From Gordonia sp. SL306 (GTDB taxonomy: Bacteria; Actinomycetota; Actinomycetes; Mycobacteriales; Mycobacteriaceae): 64,000 nucleotides of DNA. The position numbers and the translations under genes were made by a program. Under the pieces are notes generated by a model that worked only from the letters and a program-made list of their open reading frames with translations, did no database searches and had not been told where the DNA came from. Each line of letters starts with the position of its first letter. The stretch's first letter is position 1. Shown here in pieces: positions 27,601-35,836 of this stretch. The stretch covers positions 4,464,001 through 4,528,000 of the forward strand of contig NZ_CP113063.1 of assembly GCF_026625785.1 (NCBI RefSeq). Direction: 5' to 3'.

Positions 27601-30600
27601 CTCCGGTGCGCTGGCCTCGGCCGCCTATACCGTGCTGGAGAAGCTCGGCCTGGCCGAGATCAACGCCGCGGGCGAGGTGGTCGACGACCCGAACGTGGCC
27701 ATCGTCGAGCGTGTCAGTGCCGAACTCGGCTCCGACTGGGCCAGGACCGTCGCCCCGGCCTTCGACACCGCCAAGGTGGTGTTGGTCGACGACCGCTGGG
27801 CCACCAGCCGCGAGGACCTCGTCCGGATCTGGCTGACCGACGAGCACGACCTCGACACCGACTTCGAGGGTGTGGTCGGTCGGTTCAACGGCGCAGGCCA
27901 CACGGTTGCGACGCACGCCACCTGGTGGCAGGGCAAGGCACTGGCATCCGGAAACGCCGTGCACGCACGCACGTTCGCCGCCATCGCCAGTGCGGCGGAG
28001 CAGCCGGGCGTCGGGCAGTGGTCGAACGAGATCGCCGTCGTCACCGGTGCAGGCAAGGGCTCGATCGCCTCCGGCGTGATCGCCGGGCTGCTGGCCGGCG
28101 GCGCAACGGTGATCGCCACGACCTCGCGCCTGGACTCCGGCAAGCTCGCGTTCTACAAGAAGCTCTACCGTGAGAACGCCCGATACGACGCGGCATTGTG
28201 GGTGGCGCCCGCCAACATGGCGTCCTACACCGACGTCGACGACCTGGTCGAGTGGATCGGTGCAGAGCAGACCGAGAACCTCGGTGGCACCACGTCGGTG
28301 ATCAAGCCGGCGATGAAGCCGACCCTGCTCTTCCCGTTCGCCGCGCCCCGGGTGGCCGGTGATCTCACCGATGCCGGCGGTCGTGCCGAACTGGAGATGA
28401 AGGTTCTGCTCTGGTCGGTCGAGCGGATGATCGGTGGACTGGGAGAACTGCACGCCGATCACGACATCGCCGCCCGCGTCCACGTGGTGCTGCCCGGTTC
28501 GCCGAACCGCGGCATGTTCGGCGGCGACGGCGCCTACGGCGAGAGCAAGGCGTCGCTGGACGCGCTGGTCACCCGTTGGGCGGCCGAGGACTCCTGGAAT
28601 CAGAAGACCACCATCGCGCACGCCCTCATCGGATGGGTGCGCGGAACCGGTCTGATGGGCCACAACGACGGGATGGTCGACGCCGTCGAGGCGGCGGGTG
28701 TGCGCACCTGGAGCACGGCCGAGATGGCCGCGAACCTGCTCGGCCTGTGCACCACGGAGCATCGGCAGCACGCCCGCACCGAGGCGATCGTCGCCGACTT
28801 CACCGGCGGTCTCGACCCGTCGATCGACCTCAAGGCACTGGCCGGTGCGGCCGCCGAAGCGGCGGCCGACGAAGCCGAGGAGTCCGACGACGAGGTGACC
28901 ACCGTGGCGGCGTTGCCCGCCCCGGCCCGCGCACCGAAGGGGATGACCCCGCAGTGGCCGTCGATCGACGCCCGTCCGGAGGATCTGGTCGTCATCGTCG
29001 GTGCAGGCGAGCTCGGGCCGTACGGCTCATCGCGGACTCGGCTCGAGATGGAGGTCGACGAGAAGCTCTCCGCCGCAGGCGTTGTGGAACTCGCCTGGAA
29101 CACCGGACTGATCCAGTGGGACACCGCGCCCAAGCCGGGCTGGTACGACACCGAATCCGGTGACCCGGTGCCGGAGAGCGAGATCGCCGAGCGCTACCAC
29201 GACGAGGTCGTGTCGCGCTGTGGTATCCGGCGCTACGCCGACGAGGGTGCGATGGTCGACAACACCTCGCCGTTGCTCACCTCGGTCTTCCTCGACGAGG
29301 ACCTCACCTTCACGGTGAGCTCCGAGGCGGAGGCACGAGCATTCGCCTCGGCCGCCCCGGAGAAGACGCGGATCGTGGAGAATGCGGAGACCGGCGACTG
29401 GCAGGTGACCCGACTCTCGGGCACCGAGATCCGGGTGCCGCGACAGTTCACGTTGTCGCGCACCGTCGGCGGTCAGATCCCGACCGGTTTCGACCCGACC
29501 CGCTGGGGTGTCACCCCGGACATGGCCGAGTCGATCGACCGTGTCGCACTGTGGAACCTGGTGGCGACGGTCGATGCGTTCCTGTCCTCGGGATTCACTC
29601 CGTCGGAGCTGATGCGGTGGGTGCACCCCGGTCTGGTCGCCAACACGCAGGGCACCGGTATGGGCGGCATGACGTCGATGCGGGAGCTCTACATCAACAC
29701 CCTGCTCGGCGAGTCCAAGGCCAACGACATCCTGCAGGAAGCCCTGCCGAACATCGTTGCCGCACACGTGGTCCAGTCCTATGTCGGCAGCTACGGCGCG
29801 ATGATCCACCCGGTCGCCGCATGTGCCACGGCAGCCGTCTCGGTCGAGGAGGGCGTCGACAAGATCCGTCTCGGCAAGGCGATGTTCGCGGTGGCCGGCG
29901 GTTTCGACGATCTCGGTATCGAGGGCATCGTGGGCTTCGGTGATATGTCCGCGACCGCGGAGTCGGCCGCGATGTCGGCACGAGGGATCGACGAGCGCCG
30001 GTTCTCCCGGGCCAACGATCGTCGTCGCGGCGGGTTCGTCGAATCCGCAGGCGGCGGAACGATCCTGCTGGCCCGCGGCGACGTGGCGGCGCAGATGGGT
30101 CTGCCGGTCCTCGGCGTGGTCGCCTGGGCGCAGAGCTTCGGTGACGGTGTGCACACCTCGATCCCGGCCCCCGGCCTGGGTGCGTTGGGCGCCGCACGTG
30201 GCAACGATGCCTCGCCGCTGGCCTGCGCGCTCAGTGCGCTGGGCGTCAGCGCCGATGACGTCGCGGTGATCTCCAAGCACGACACCTCGACGCGGGCAAA
30301 CGATCCCAACGAGTCCGAGCTGCACGAGCGGCTCGCCTCCGCGATCGGTCGCGGTGACGGCGCTCCGCTGTTCGTGGTGTCGCAGAAGTCGCTGACCGGC
30401 CATGCCAAGGGCGGTGCCGCTGCCTTCCAGCTGATCGGGCTGTGCCAGCTGCTGCGCGACGGGGTGATCCCGCCGAACCGCAGTCTGGACTGTGTCGACG
30501 AGCAGATGCGCGACTACCCGCACCTGGTGTGGCCGCGTGAGACCCTGAACCTCGGCGAGCGGTTCCCGCTCAAGGCGGGTCTGCTGACCAGCCTCGGGTT

Positions 30601-30889
30601 CGGTCACGTCTCCGGTCTGATCGCCGTGGTCCACCCGGAAGCCTTTGTGGCGACACTGGATTCGGAACAGGCCAAGGTCTACCGGCAGCAGGCCGCGGAG
30701 CGCGCCCGCAAGGGCAACCACCGTCTGCTGGAGGCGATGTGCGGCGTCGAGCCCGCTTACCAGCGTCCGCCGAACCGCCGGTTCGACAGCGCGGCCGACG
30801 AGCACGATGCCGAGGCCGAGCTCCTGCTCGACCCGTCGGTGCGGCTCGCGGCAGGTGGCAGCTATGTCCGCGCCGGCGGAGCGGAGTGA
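21650..30889 (+). CDS. fas: Type I fatty acid synthase, single 3079-residue polypeptide
   Basis: This multifunctional FAS-I builds long-chain acyl-CoAs from acetyl- and malonyl-CoA and supplies mycolic acid synthesis. Domains in order: acetyltransferase (G-H-S-Q-G, Ser148), enoyl reductase (L-L-A-G-M-T-P-T near 425), a double-hotdog dehydratase (F-A-A-V-S-G-D-R-N-P-I-H near 1225), malonyl/palmitoyl transferase (G-H-S-V-G-E, Ser1440), an Ala/Pro-rich linker near 1745-1775, acyl carrier protein (phosphopantetheine Ser about 1816), ketoreductase (V-V-T-G-A-G-K-G near 2130) and ketosynthase (A-C-A-T-A, Cys2725, then a G-H-A-K-G-G His motif). All active sites appear intact. The GTG start has an AGGAGA ribosome site. 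acpS follows at once. Confidence 0.97.
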   Translation: MTVDQFRSGAQGAAHSDRPTTTLIDRLIDGEPYAISFGGQGSPWLPTLAELVVDADLEHRIGKIVAAAERIIDPVAAQLTIAVVDGFHPLTWVRALDAEEPVPGETELADFTLSGPGVLLTQLAAVEALKKQGLDTTAITPTAVIGHSQGSIATHAIGADGQAAESGQGLLLAIAHLIGAAGTLVARRRGLATTTDGTPMLAISGAVPARIEAILAEYRAGLSESELASAPVVAIRNGRRAVALSGAPRHLAAFAALCERIAAAETDERKRKVAGGAPFAPKFDHLNVSVAFHHPTMAEAVDLVAEWADECGIDRDTAIGHAKSILVDPVDWVATVDEVVDAGAKWILDFGPGDLATRLTSSLVRGQGVGLVSPALRVGQRNLFSPGGIPEVARPWTQFAPQLVELPDGRKVVDTAFTRLTGRSPMLLAGMTPTTVDPAIVAAAANAGHWAELAGGGQVTEQIFADNVARMTDLLEDGRQAQFNALFLDPYLWKLQLGGKRLVQKARAQGAPIDGVVVSAGIPELEDAVALVDEFVEAGLRFVAFKPGTVEQIRAVVRIAAEVPHHPVIVQIEGGRAGGHHSWEDLDDLLLGTYSELRARNNVVICVGGGIGTPERASEYLTGAWSSVYGYPSMPLDGILVGTAAMATKEATTAPEVKQLLVDTVGCDDWIGAGHATAGMASGRSQLGADIHEIDNTASRCGRLLDEVAGDGDAVADRRDEIIAAMADTAKPYFGDVADMTYRAWLDRYATLAVGDGRSDQLPWADITWQQRFTDMLQRTEARMSPVDSGEIPTMFAGSGSTDDPHSAIDALGSVYPEIETDVLHPADVAFFLELCRTPGKPVNFVPVIDKDVRRWWRSDSLWQAHDERYPADAVCIIPGPVAVSGITRVDEPVGELLDRFEAQVVNDLRDAGTDSVAVDTRKRAGLVDGDGTIVAVLEADDVDWVGRMVPNPIALLGDRDRWTLVDPDRAEHEPTGSVLEHVAEDRYDLVTPISGSSVRIPLHIDAGLLDGGNPRVGIDEAAQAMREILTVAAGGELATVEDGVAVTTVSWDPDSVADHAAVTGYTLPANLRPTTPTEPFGFAVPDTLVGASWPSVFSLIGAARTESGAPVVEGLLDLVHLDHAVELVGEIPATTAELTVTARSGAVYDSEVGRVVEVGVEVAGPTGPIATMTERFAIRGRLGSAELADPVRAGGASDDERAATRKLLRSATITAPSRMTGFAAVSGDRNPIHTDVAAAKLAGLGDPIVHGMWLSAAAQQVVTATDSKHPTPSARPLVGWTARYLGMVRTGDSISIRVDRVGLDAGREVVEVTAKVGDDLVMAATGLLAAPRTVYAFPGQGIQSKGMGLDARSRSKAAREIWDRADKHTRDALGFSILAVVRDNPTTLVANGTTYNHPDGVLYLTQFTQVAMATLGVAQIAELKEAGGFVENAITCGHSVGEYNALAACAGVLPLEAVLEVVFQRGEAMHHLVPRDDLGRSDYRMAAIRPSQFGLADADVTGFVTEVGESVGEFLEVVNLNLLGSQYAIAGTVRGLEHLEDEIERRRNEFGGKKSFILVPGIDVPFHSTVLREGVPEFRSKLEGLLPEHIDPEILVGHYIPNLVPRLFTLDRSFIEEIAALVPSDPLDAVLADWDSWSDKPGQLVRVVLIELLAWQFASPVRWIETQELLFAGPSRDGLGVQRFVEIGLKGAPTLAGLATNTLKLDDYAAATTEVANVERDSDVILAKDSGPEPEDEVDEGSQAPAAEATAAEAAPTAAPAAAPAPAAAASGPRPDDISFGPADAVKSVIALWTKMRTDQIGSADTIEALCDGVSSRRNQLLLDIGGELGLGAIDGAAEADMNALSSTVETLARGYRPLGPVLSDAVGDQVRKVLGPLGKRQSYITDRVSNVWQLGPGWGLHATVAVALGTRDGASVRGEDLGNLLDGALANADALDALIDRAVTSVGAERGVAVAKPAAESGGGATVDAAALGEFTEQITGRSGALASAAYTVLEKLGLAEINAAGEVVDDPNVAIVERVSAELGSDWARTVAPAFDTAKVVLVDDRWATSREDLVRIWLTDEHDLDTDFEGVVGRFNGAGHTVATHATWWQGKALASGNAVHARTFAAIASAAEQPGVGQWSNEIAVVTGAGKGSIASGVIAGLLAGGATVIATTSRLDSGKLAFYKKLYRENARYDAALWVAPANMASYTDVDDLVEWIGAEQTENLGGTTSVIKPAMKPTLLFPFAAPRVAGDLTDAGGRAELEMKVLLWSVERMIGGLGELHADHDIAARVHVVLPGSPNRGMFGGDGAYGESKASLDALVTRWAAEDSWNQKTTIAHALIGWVRGTGLMGHNDGMVDAVEAAGVRTWSTAEMAANLLGLCTTEHRQHARTEAIVADFTGGLDPSIDLKALAGAAAEAAADEAEESDDEVTTVAALPAPARAPKGMTPQWPSIDARPEDLVVIVGAGELGPYGSSRTRLEMEVDEKLSAAGVVELAWNTGLIQWDTAPKPGWYDTESGDPVPESEIAERYHDEVVSRCGIRRYADEGAMVDNTSPLLTSVFLDEDLTFTVSSEAEARAFASAAPEKTRIVENAETGDWQVTRLSGTEIRVPRQFTLSRTVGGQIPTGFDPTRWGVTPDMAESIDRVALWNLVATVDAFLSSGFTPSELMRWVHPGLVANTQGTGMGGMTSMRELYINTLLGESKANDILQEALPNIVAAHVVQSYVGSYGAMIHPVAACATAAVSVEEGVDKIRLGKAMFAVAGGFDDLGIEGIVGFGDMSATAESAAMSARGIDERRFSRANDRRRGGFVESAGGGTILLARGDVAAQMGLPVLGVVAWAQSFGDGVHTSIPAPGLGALGAARGNDASPLACALSALGVSADDVAVISKHDTSTRANDPNESELHERLASAIGRGDGAPLFVVSQKSLTGHAKGGAAAFQLIGLCQLLRDGVIPPNRSLDCVDEQMRDYPHLVWPRETLNLGERFPLKAGLLTSLGFGHVSGLIAVVHPEAFVATLDSEQAKVYRQQAAERARKGNHRLLEAMCGVEPAYQRPPNRRFDSAADEHDAEAELLLDPSVRLAAGGSYVRAGGAE

Positions 30890-30909
30890 AGCCCGAGTCT
30901 GATGCGGCG

Positions 30910-31302
30910 ATGAGCGTTCTCGGAGTGGGTATCGACATCGTGTCGATCCCGGAGTTCGGTGAGCAGTTGCGCCAGCCCGGCACGACGTTCGCGGACCGGT
31001 TCACGGTTCGCGAACGCCGTGACGCGGCGGCGGGCACCGGCGACGAGGCACGCCATCTGGCCGCACGGTGGGCGGCCAAGGAGGCCGTGGTGAAAGCGTG
31101 GTCGGTGAGCCGGTTCTCGCGGTCGCCGCTGCTGCCGCTCATCCGCCACAGCGACATCGAGGTGGTCACCGACAACTGGGGCCGCCCGGCGATCCGCCTG
31201 GGCGGAGAGATCGGCGAATTGCTCAAGGACACGCGCCTGCACATCTCGCTCACCCATGACGGCGACACCGCCGCCGCGGTCGCGATCCTGGAAGGCGTCT
31301 GA
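30910..31302 (+). CDS. acpS: Holo-[acyl-carrier-protein] synthase
   Basis: A 130-residue AcpS. G-V-G-I-D-I-V-S-I at the N-terminus and R-W-A-A-K-E-A-V-V-K-A-W hold the metal- and CoA-binding residues. It transfers 4'-phosphopantetheine from CoA to the ACP domain of FAS-I. The ATG at 30910 matches the usual N-terminus. A GTG at 30886 overlapping the fas stop (GTGA) is a plausible alternative that would couple translation to fas. Confidence 0.95.
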   Translation: MSVLGVGIDIVSIPEFGEQLRQPGTTFADRFTVRERRDAAAGTGDEARHLAARWAAKEAVVKAWSVSRFSRSPLLPLIRHSDIEVVTDNWGRPAIRLGGEIGELLKDTRLHISLTHDGDTAAAVAILEGV

Positions 31303-31307
31303 CCACA

Positions 31308-31387
31308 CGCGCACGCTCGACGACAAACTGCGCACGCTCGACGGGAAACACTCGTCGAGCGTGCGCAGATTCGCGTCGAGCGTGCGC
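31308..31387. repeat. Nested repeat: two direct and two inverted 14-bp copies between convergent genes
   Basis: GCGCACGCTCGACG occurs at 31309-31322 and 31330-31343, and its exact complement at 31353-31366 and 31374-31387. The direct copies are 21 bases apart and match the unit of the array at 256-318. Because the four copies can pair as a long stem between the convergent acpS and tetR genes, a bidirectional terminator is the simplest reading. Confidence 0.8.
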
Positions 31388-31390
31388 GGC

Positions 31391-32023
31391 TCAGTCCTCT
31401 GCAGTCGTCTCCTCGAGCAATAGGTAGCCGGCGAGCATCCGCTTGAGCTCCGAGACCGTCTCGTCGTGGTCGTGACCGTCCTGGACGGAGAAACTCAGCA
31501 GCGAGTACGCGGTGTGCACCAGCACTTGCGACATCATCTCGCGGCGACCGCGTTGGGTCGGGGTGAGGGGAGCGAGGATGTGTGCGACCTGCTCGGCGAG
31601 GACGCGTTCGTTCCGCGAGGCGGTGGCCCTGGTGGCGGGGGTGGACTGCACCGCCAGCCAGACCGCCCGGCGCGACGGGTCGTCGCGCCAGAGTGCGGCG
31701 AGGTGATCGAGGAACTTCTCGAGCAGGTGGGGCCATTCCAACGACGGGATCTCCGACGAGAACGCTGCCAACTCCTCCCGGACGTCGACCGTGTCCTGGC
31801 GGTCGAGCTCACAGACGATGACGTACTTGTTGGCGAAGTACTGATAGAGGGTGCCGATCGGGACCTCGGCACGCGACGCGATCTCTTCGCAGGTCAACGA
31901 CTCGAAACCGACCTCGATCAGCAGGTCGCGGGCGGCGCCGAGCATCGCGGAGAACTTCTTCTTGCTACGTTCCTGCGTCGGCCGCTTCCGTGGGACCAGC
32001 GGCTCGGCGAGTGATGCGGACAT
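31391..32023 (-). CDS. TetR/AcrR family transcriptional regulator
   Basis: A 210-residue regulator. The TetR helix-turn-helix (L-T-C-E-E-I-A-S-R-A-E-V-P-I-G-T-L-Y-Q-Y-F) is near residues 43-63, after a basic N-terminal tail, with an all-helical ligand domain behind. It is convergent with acpS and 24 bases downstream of the bcp stop, so it may share the bcp transcript. Its closeness to fas-acpS invites a lipid role, but nothing in the sequence proves that. Confidence 0.85.
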   Translation of the reverse strand: MSASLAEPLVPRKRPTQERSKKKFSAMLGAARDLLIEVGFESLTCEEIASRAEVPIGTLYQYFANKYVIVCELDRQDTVDVREELAAFSSEIPSLEWPHLLEKFLDHLAALWRDDPSRRAVWLAVQSTPATRATASRNERVLAEQVAHILAPLTPTQRGRREMMSQVLVHTAYSLLSFSVQDGHDHDETVSELKRMLAGYLLLEETTAED

Positions 32024-32047
32024 CGTCGTCGCTCCTCGAGGCCGGTC

Positions 32048-32521
32048 TCACACGGCGATATCGCGCCGGAGCTTGGCGACATGCCCCGTGGCGCGGACGT
32101 TGTACTGTGCCACTTCGATCTTGCCGTCCTCGTCGACGAGAAAGGTCGAACGGATCACGCCGGTCACGGTCTTGCCGTACATCTTCTTCTCGCCGAAGGC
32201 GCCCCAGGCGCTGAGGACCTCTTTGTCCGGGTCGGACAACAGCGGGAACGTCAGGTCCTGAGCCTCGGTGAACTTCGCCAGCTTGGCCGGCTTGTCGGGC
32301 GAGATCCCGAGGACCGCGATGCCCGCGTCGTCGAGGTCCTTCAGGTTGTCGCGGAAATCACATGCCTGCTTCGTGCAGCCGGGGGTGGACGCCGCCGGAT
32401 AGAAGTAGACGATCACCTTGCGTCCGGCGTAGTCGGACAGGGACACCGGCGTGTCCTGCGAATCGTGAAGGGTGAAAGCGGGGGCTGGGTCTCCGACGGA
32501 CAACCTCGGTGTCGCTGGCAT
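32048..32521 (-). CDS. bcp: Thioredoxin-dependent thiol peroxidase (Bcp/PrxQ)
   Basis: A 157-residue peroxiredoxin Q. Cys49 in S-T-P-G-C-T is the peroxidatic cysteine and Cys54 the resolving one, the alpha-2 helix arrangement of atypical 2-Cys PrxQ enzymes. It reduces hydrogen peroxide and organic peroxides using thioredoxin. Length and motifs are normal. In mycobacteria bcp is likewise near acpS and fas. Confidence 0.93.
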   Translation of the reverse strand: MPATPRLSVGDPAPAFTLHDSQDTPVSLSDYAGRKVIVYFYPAASTPGCTKQACDFRDNLKDLDDAGIAVLGISPDKPAKLAKFTEAQDLTFPLLSDPDKEVLSAWGAFGEKKMYGKTVTGVIRSTFLVDEDGKIEVAQYNVRATGHVAKLRRDIAV

Positions 32522-32753
32522 ACCGCCAGGTTAGTCGATGCGCACATCGGTCGGATGCCGCGTGGGGGTGCGGAATGTCGGTATCGCTCGATTTCACGTG
32601 GGCACTCCGGCGCGGCGCGTGGCGGCGCGCATGCCTGGTGGGGCCGCCGATGCCGTAGTCTCGAAAGGTCGCAACTCAGGCGTCGCGCGGGTGGCCGGAA
32701 CGCTGCCGAACACCGATCCGATGACGCCGTCAATCACGTATGGGAGGAACCAC

Positions 32754-32975
32754 GTGGCCGGGGATACCGAACGTATCGAGCAGGAGATCGCACAGGCGCG
32801 CGAGGACCTGGCCAAGACCCTCGATTCGCTGGCCGAGCGCGCGAATCCGCAGCGGCTGGCAGGCGATGTCAAGAAGAAGGTGATGGCCACCCTCTCGACC
32901 CCGGCGGTGAAGTACACGCTGGCGGGGGTCGGGACAGTAGTCGTCGTCGTGATCGTACGAAAGATCGTGAAGTGA
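32754..32975 (+). CDS. DUF3618 family small membrane protein
   Basis: A 73-residue protein. An amphipathic, coiled-coil-like N-terminus (I-E-Q-E-I-A-Q-A-R-E-D-L-A-K-T-L-D-S-L) and a C-terminal membrane helix ending in R-K-I-V-K are the pattern of DUF3618. The GTG at 32754 follows a GGGAGG ribosome site. It overlaps the L,D-transpeptidase gene as GTGA, so the two are coupled. The function is unknown; the mycobacterial homologue has the same neighbours. Confidence 0.85.
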   Translation: MAGDTERIEQEIAQAREDLAKTLDSLAERANPQRLAGDVKKKVMATLSTPAVKYTLAGVGTVVVVVIVRKIVK

Positions 32976-34192
32976 CCGATGTTCGTCTGCCCGGCGTACG
33001 CCGGGCTCGTCGCCGTGGCGCCGGAGTGGCGCTGGTTGCCGCACTCTCCGTCGTCGCGCTCGCGGGTTGCTCCACGTCGTCGAGCTATCCCGACGTCATC
33101 ACCGACGCCCAGAGCCTCGATTCCGTGGCGCAGCCGACCATCTCGGTGACCGGCTGGCATGACCAGCCGATGAACGACAAGGCCGTCGGTGTGATGCCCG
33201 GTGCGCCGATCACGGTCACCGCCCACGACGGCAATCTGTCGTCGGTGGTCGTGTCGGGCCCCGACGGTCCGGTCCCGGGGAAGACGTCGTCGGACGGCGC
33301 TCACTGGGTCTCCACGGGTGCCCTCGACTTCGGTGCCGACTACTCCCTGACGGCGGCCGCTCGCGGCGTCGACGGCGCCGGGGCCCGCAAGATCGGCTTC
33401 ACCACCGCCTCGGCCGACTCGCTGGCCGATGCGTCCACCGTGACCGGCGACGGTGAGACCGTCGGCGTCGGGCAGCCCGTGGTGATCAACTTCGACACCC
33501 CGGTCGCCGACAAGCGCAACGCGGAGAACGCCATCAAGGTCACCACCGACCCGCCGGTCGAGGGCGCGTTCTACTGGCTGAACGACAGCATGGTGCGGTG
33601 GCGTCCGGAACACTTCTGGAAGCCAGGCACCAAGGTGCACGTCGCGGCGAACATCAAGGGAATCGACCTCGGCGACGGCGTGTTCGGCGAGAACAATCTG
33701 GATTCCGGCTTCAAGGTCGGCCGAAGCTTCATCGCGGTGGCCGACGACAAGACCAAACAGCTGACGGTCTCGGTGAACGGCAAGGTGGTCAAGACCATGC
33801 CGACCTCGCTGGGCAAGGACTCCACACCCACCAACAACGGGACCTACATCGTGGCCGAGCGCGAGCCGAGCGTGGTCATGGACTCCTCGACCTACGGTGT
33901 GCCGGTGAACTCTCCGGAGGGGTACAAGGAGACGGTCTACGACGCGACCCGAATCTCGTTCAGCGGCATCTACGTCCACTCCGCGCCGTGGTCACTCGGC
34001 GATCAGGGCGTCGACGACGTCAGCAACGGGTGCCTGAACGTGAGCCCGGAGAACGCGGAATGGTTCCTCAACCATGCGTTGCGCGGCGACATCGTGATCG
34101 CGAAAAACACTGTCGGTCCAACACTTCCCGGCGACGACGGGCTCGGGGACTGGAACGTCCCCTGGTCGGTCTGGAAGAAGGGCAATGCCTGA
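32972..34192 (+). CDS. Lipoprotein L,D-transpeptidase (LdtB/LdtMt2-like)
   Basis: A 406-residue enzyme that forms 3-3 cross-links in peptidoglycan. The signal peptide ends in a lipobox, V-A-L-A-G-C with Cys33, so it is membrane-anchored outside. Two Ig-like domains follow, then the YkuD catalytic domain with His336 (Y-V-H-S-A-P-W-S) and Cys354 (S-N-G-C). The GTG at 32972 overlaps the DUF3618 stop. A tRNA-Lys gene and a second transpeptidase of the same design lie downstream. Confidence 0.93.
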   Translation: MTDVRLPGVRRARRRGAGVALVAALSVVALAGCSTSSSYPDVITDAQSLDSVAQPTISVTGWHDQPMNDKAVGVMPGAPITVTAHDGNLSSVVVSGPDGPVPGKTSSDGAHWVSTGALDFGADYSLTAAARGVDGAGARKIGFTTASADSLADASTVTGDGETVGVGQPVVINFDTPVADKRNAENAIKVTTDPPVEGAFYWLNDSMVRWRPEHFWKPGTKVHVAANIKGIDLGDGVFGENNLDSGFKVGRSFIAVADDKTKQLTVSVNGKVVKTMPTSLGKDSTPTNNGTYIVAEREPSVVMDSSTYGVPVNSPEGYKETVYDATRISFSGIYVHSAPWSLGDQGVDDVSNGCLNVSPENAEWFLNHALRGDIVIAKNTVGPTLPGDDGLGDWNVPWSVWKKGNA

Positions 34193-34274
34193 TCGACACG
34201 GTGCCCAGGGGCCGTCGTGGGGGCGATTTCACTTCTGTCGCCACGACATGTAAGGTTCCTTTTCGCACCGGCAA

Positions 34275-34347
<73 letters not shown>

Positions 34348-34362
34348 CAACACACACAGATG

Positions 34363-34391
34363 AACGCCCCGCCCAGCGCGGGGCGTTTTTC
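34363..34391 (+). terminator. Intrinsic terminator after tRNA-Lys
   Basis: A perfect 10-bp GC-rich stem (34363-34372 with 34378-34387) and a 5-base loop are followed by a run of T. Confidence 0.9.
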
Positions 34392-34555
34392 TGTCGGGTG
34401 GAACACACTGTGCGGGCCCCGATTCATCCGGGGAACCGACTCGGACAAACCGGTCGCACGTCGTCTCGTACACTTGTGTCCAACCGTGGGTCAGGGGCGC
34501 GTCATCGTCGACGTGAGCGGTGAGATCGTCGTGGTGGTTACAAGGTTGGAGGATC

Positions 34556-35770
34556 ATGGGGATCAGTCGTACCCGGATGGGGCGTCGTTCACCGCTCGCG
34601 CTCATCGGCGTCCTCGTCGCGATCGTCGCGAGCGTGTCGTCGTGCACGGAGGACCCGAAGTATTCGTCGGATGTCGGGAGTTCCAACCTGATCGACGACA
34701 TGCTCAAGCCGGGGGTGGAAGTCTCGGAATGGGGCAATCGCCCGCTGGCCGATCAGGCGGTCGGGATCCAGCCGGGGGCGCCGATCACCGTTGCCGCCCG
34801 CGAAGGCGCCATCACCGGCGTGGTGATCTCCAAGGCCGACGGCTCGCCGGTCAAGGGCGAACTCTCCGAGGACGGCACCACGTGGACCAGCGCGGAGCCG
34901 CTCGGCTACAACCGCACCTACACACTGCAGGCCGACGCGGTCGGGATCGGCGGCAAGAGCACCAAACGCGTCTCGTTCACCACCCGCGCGCCGAACAACC
35001 TCACGCAGGCATACCTGACACCGTCGCCACGTGAGACGGTCGGCGTCGGTCAGCCGGTCGCGGTCAAGTTCGACGAGCCGATACCGGACCGGAAGGCCGC
35101 CCAGGACGCCATCAAGGTCACCACCGACCCCCCGACCGCCGGCGCGTTCTACTGGATCAGCGACTCGGAGGTCCGGTGGCGTCCGCAACACTGGTGGAAG
35201 ACCGGCACCAAGGTCGCCGTCGCGGTCAACACCTACGGCATCGATCTCGGCGATGGATTGTTCGGCCAGGAGAACGTACGCACCGACTTCCAGGTGGGGC
35301 GGTCGATGATCATCACTGCCGACGACAACTCCAAGCAGGTCAGCTTTGCCCGGGACGGGAAGGTGATCCGCAGCATGCCGACCTCGATGGGCAAGCCGGG
35401 TGCGGAGACCGACAACGGGGTGTACCTGGTGTCGGACAAGCACGACCACATCATCATGGACTCGTCGACCTACGGCGTGCCGGTGACGTCTGCCGACGGT
35501 TATCGCACGCCGGTGGACTATGCGACCCGGATGTCCTACAGCGGCATCTTCTTCCACTCCGCACCGTGGTCGGTCTGGGCCCAGGGCAACACCAACACCA
35601 GCCACGGCTGCTTGAACCTCAGCCCGGATGATGCGCTCTGGGTCATGCGCAACACGCTGCGTGGGGACCCGGTGGTGGTGAAGAACACCGGGGGAGCGAC
35701 CCTGTCGGGCACCGACGGGCTGGGGGATTGGAACATCCCGTGGGCCGTGTGGTCGAAGGGCAACGCCTGA
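34556..35770 (+). CDS. Lipoprotein L,D-transpeptidase, second paralogue
   Basis: A 404-residue paralogue of the transpeptidase at 33-34 kb with the same layout: signal peptide with lipobox V-S-S-C (Cys30), two Ig-like domains and a YkuD domain with H-S-A-P-W-S and S-H-G-C-L-N (Cys352). The ATG at 34556 has a strong GGAGGA ribosome site; an upstream in-frame ATG lacks one. The pair looks like a local duplication now split by tRNA-Lys. Both keep all catalytic residues, so both should cross-link peptidoglycan. Confidence 0.93.
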   Translation: MGISRTRMGRRSPLALIGVLVAIVASVSSCTEDPKYSSDVGSSNLIDDMLKPGVEVSEWGNRPLADQAVGIQPGAPITVAAREGAITGVVISKADGSPVKGELSEDGTTWTSAEPLGYNRTYTLQADAVGIGGKSTKRVSFTTRAPNNLTQAYLTPSPRETVGVGQPVAVKFDEPIPDRKAAQDAIKVTTDPPTAGAFYWISDSEVRWRPQHWWKTGTKVAVAVNTYGIDLGDGLFGQENVRTDFQVGRSMIITADDNSKQVSFARDGKVIRSMPTSMGKPGAETDNGVYLVSDKHDHIIMDSSTYGVPVTSADGYRTPVDYATRMSYSGIFFHSAPWSVWAQGNTNTSHGCLNLSPDDALWVMRNTLRGDPVVVKNTGGATLSGTDGLGDWNIPWAVWSKGNA

Positions 35771-35836
35771 CCGCGGTCGGACTCCCTCGCGAGGTGGTCG
35801 CGCCGACGTTACCAACACCCACTGTTACGATCGCCG

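Noticed and set aside
21671..30805. Several long open frames antisense to fas, up to about 590 codons.
   Set aside because: They are by-products of high GC third positions in fas, show repetitive Arg/Gly/Asp-rich composition and have no recognisable domains.
31308..31387. The four 14-bp repeats considered as a small CRISPR array.
   Set aside because: Two copies are inverted, spacers are 7 bases, and no cas gene is near; a stem-forming intergenic repeat fits.
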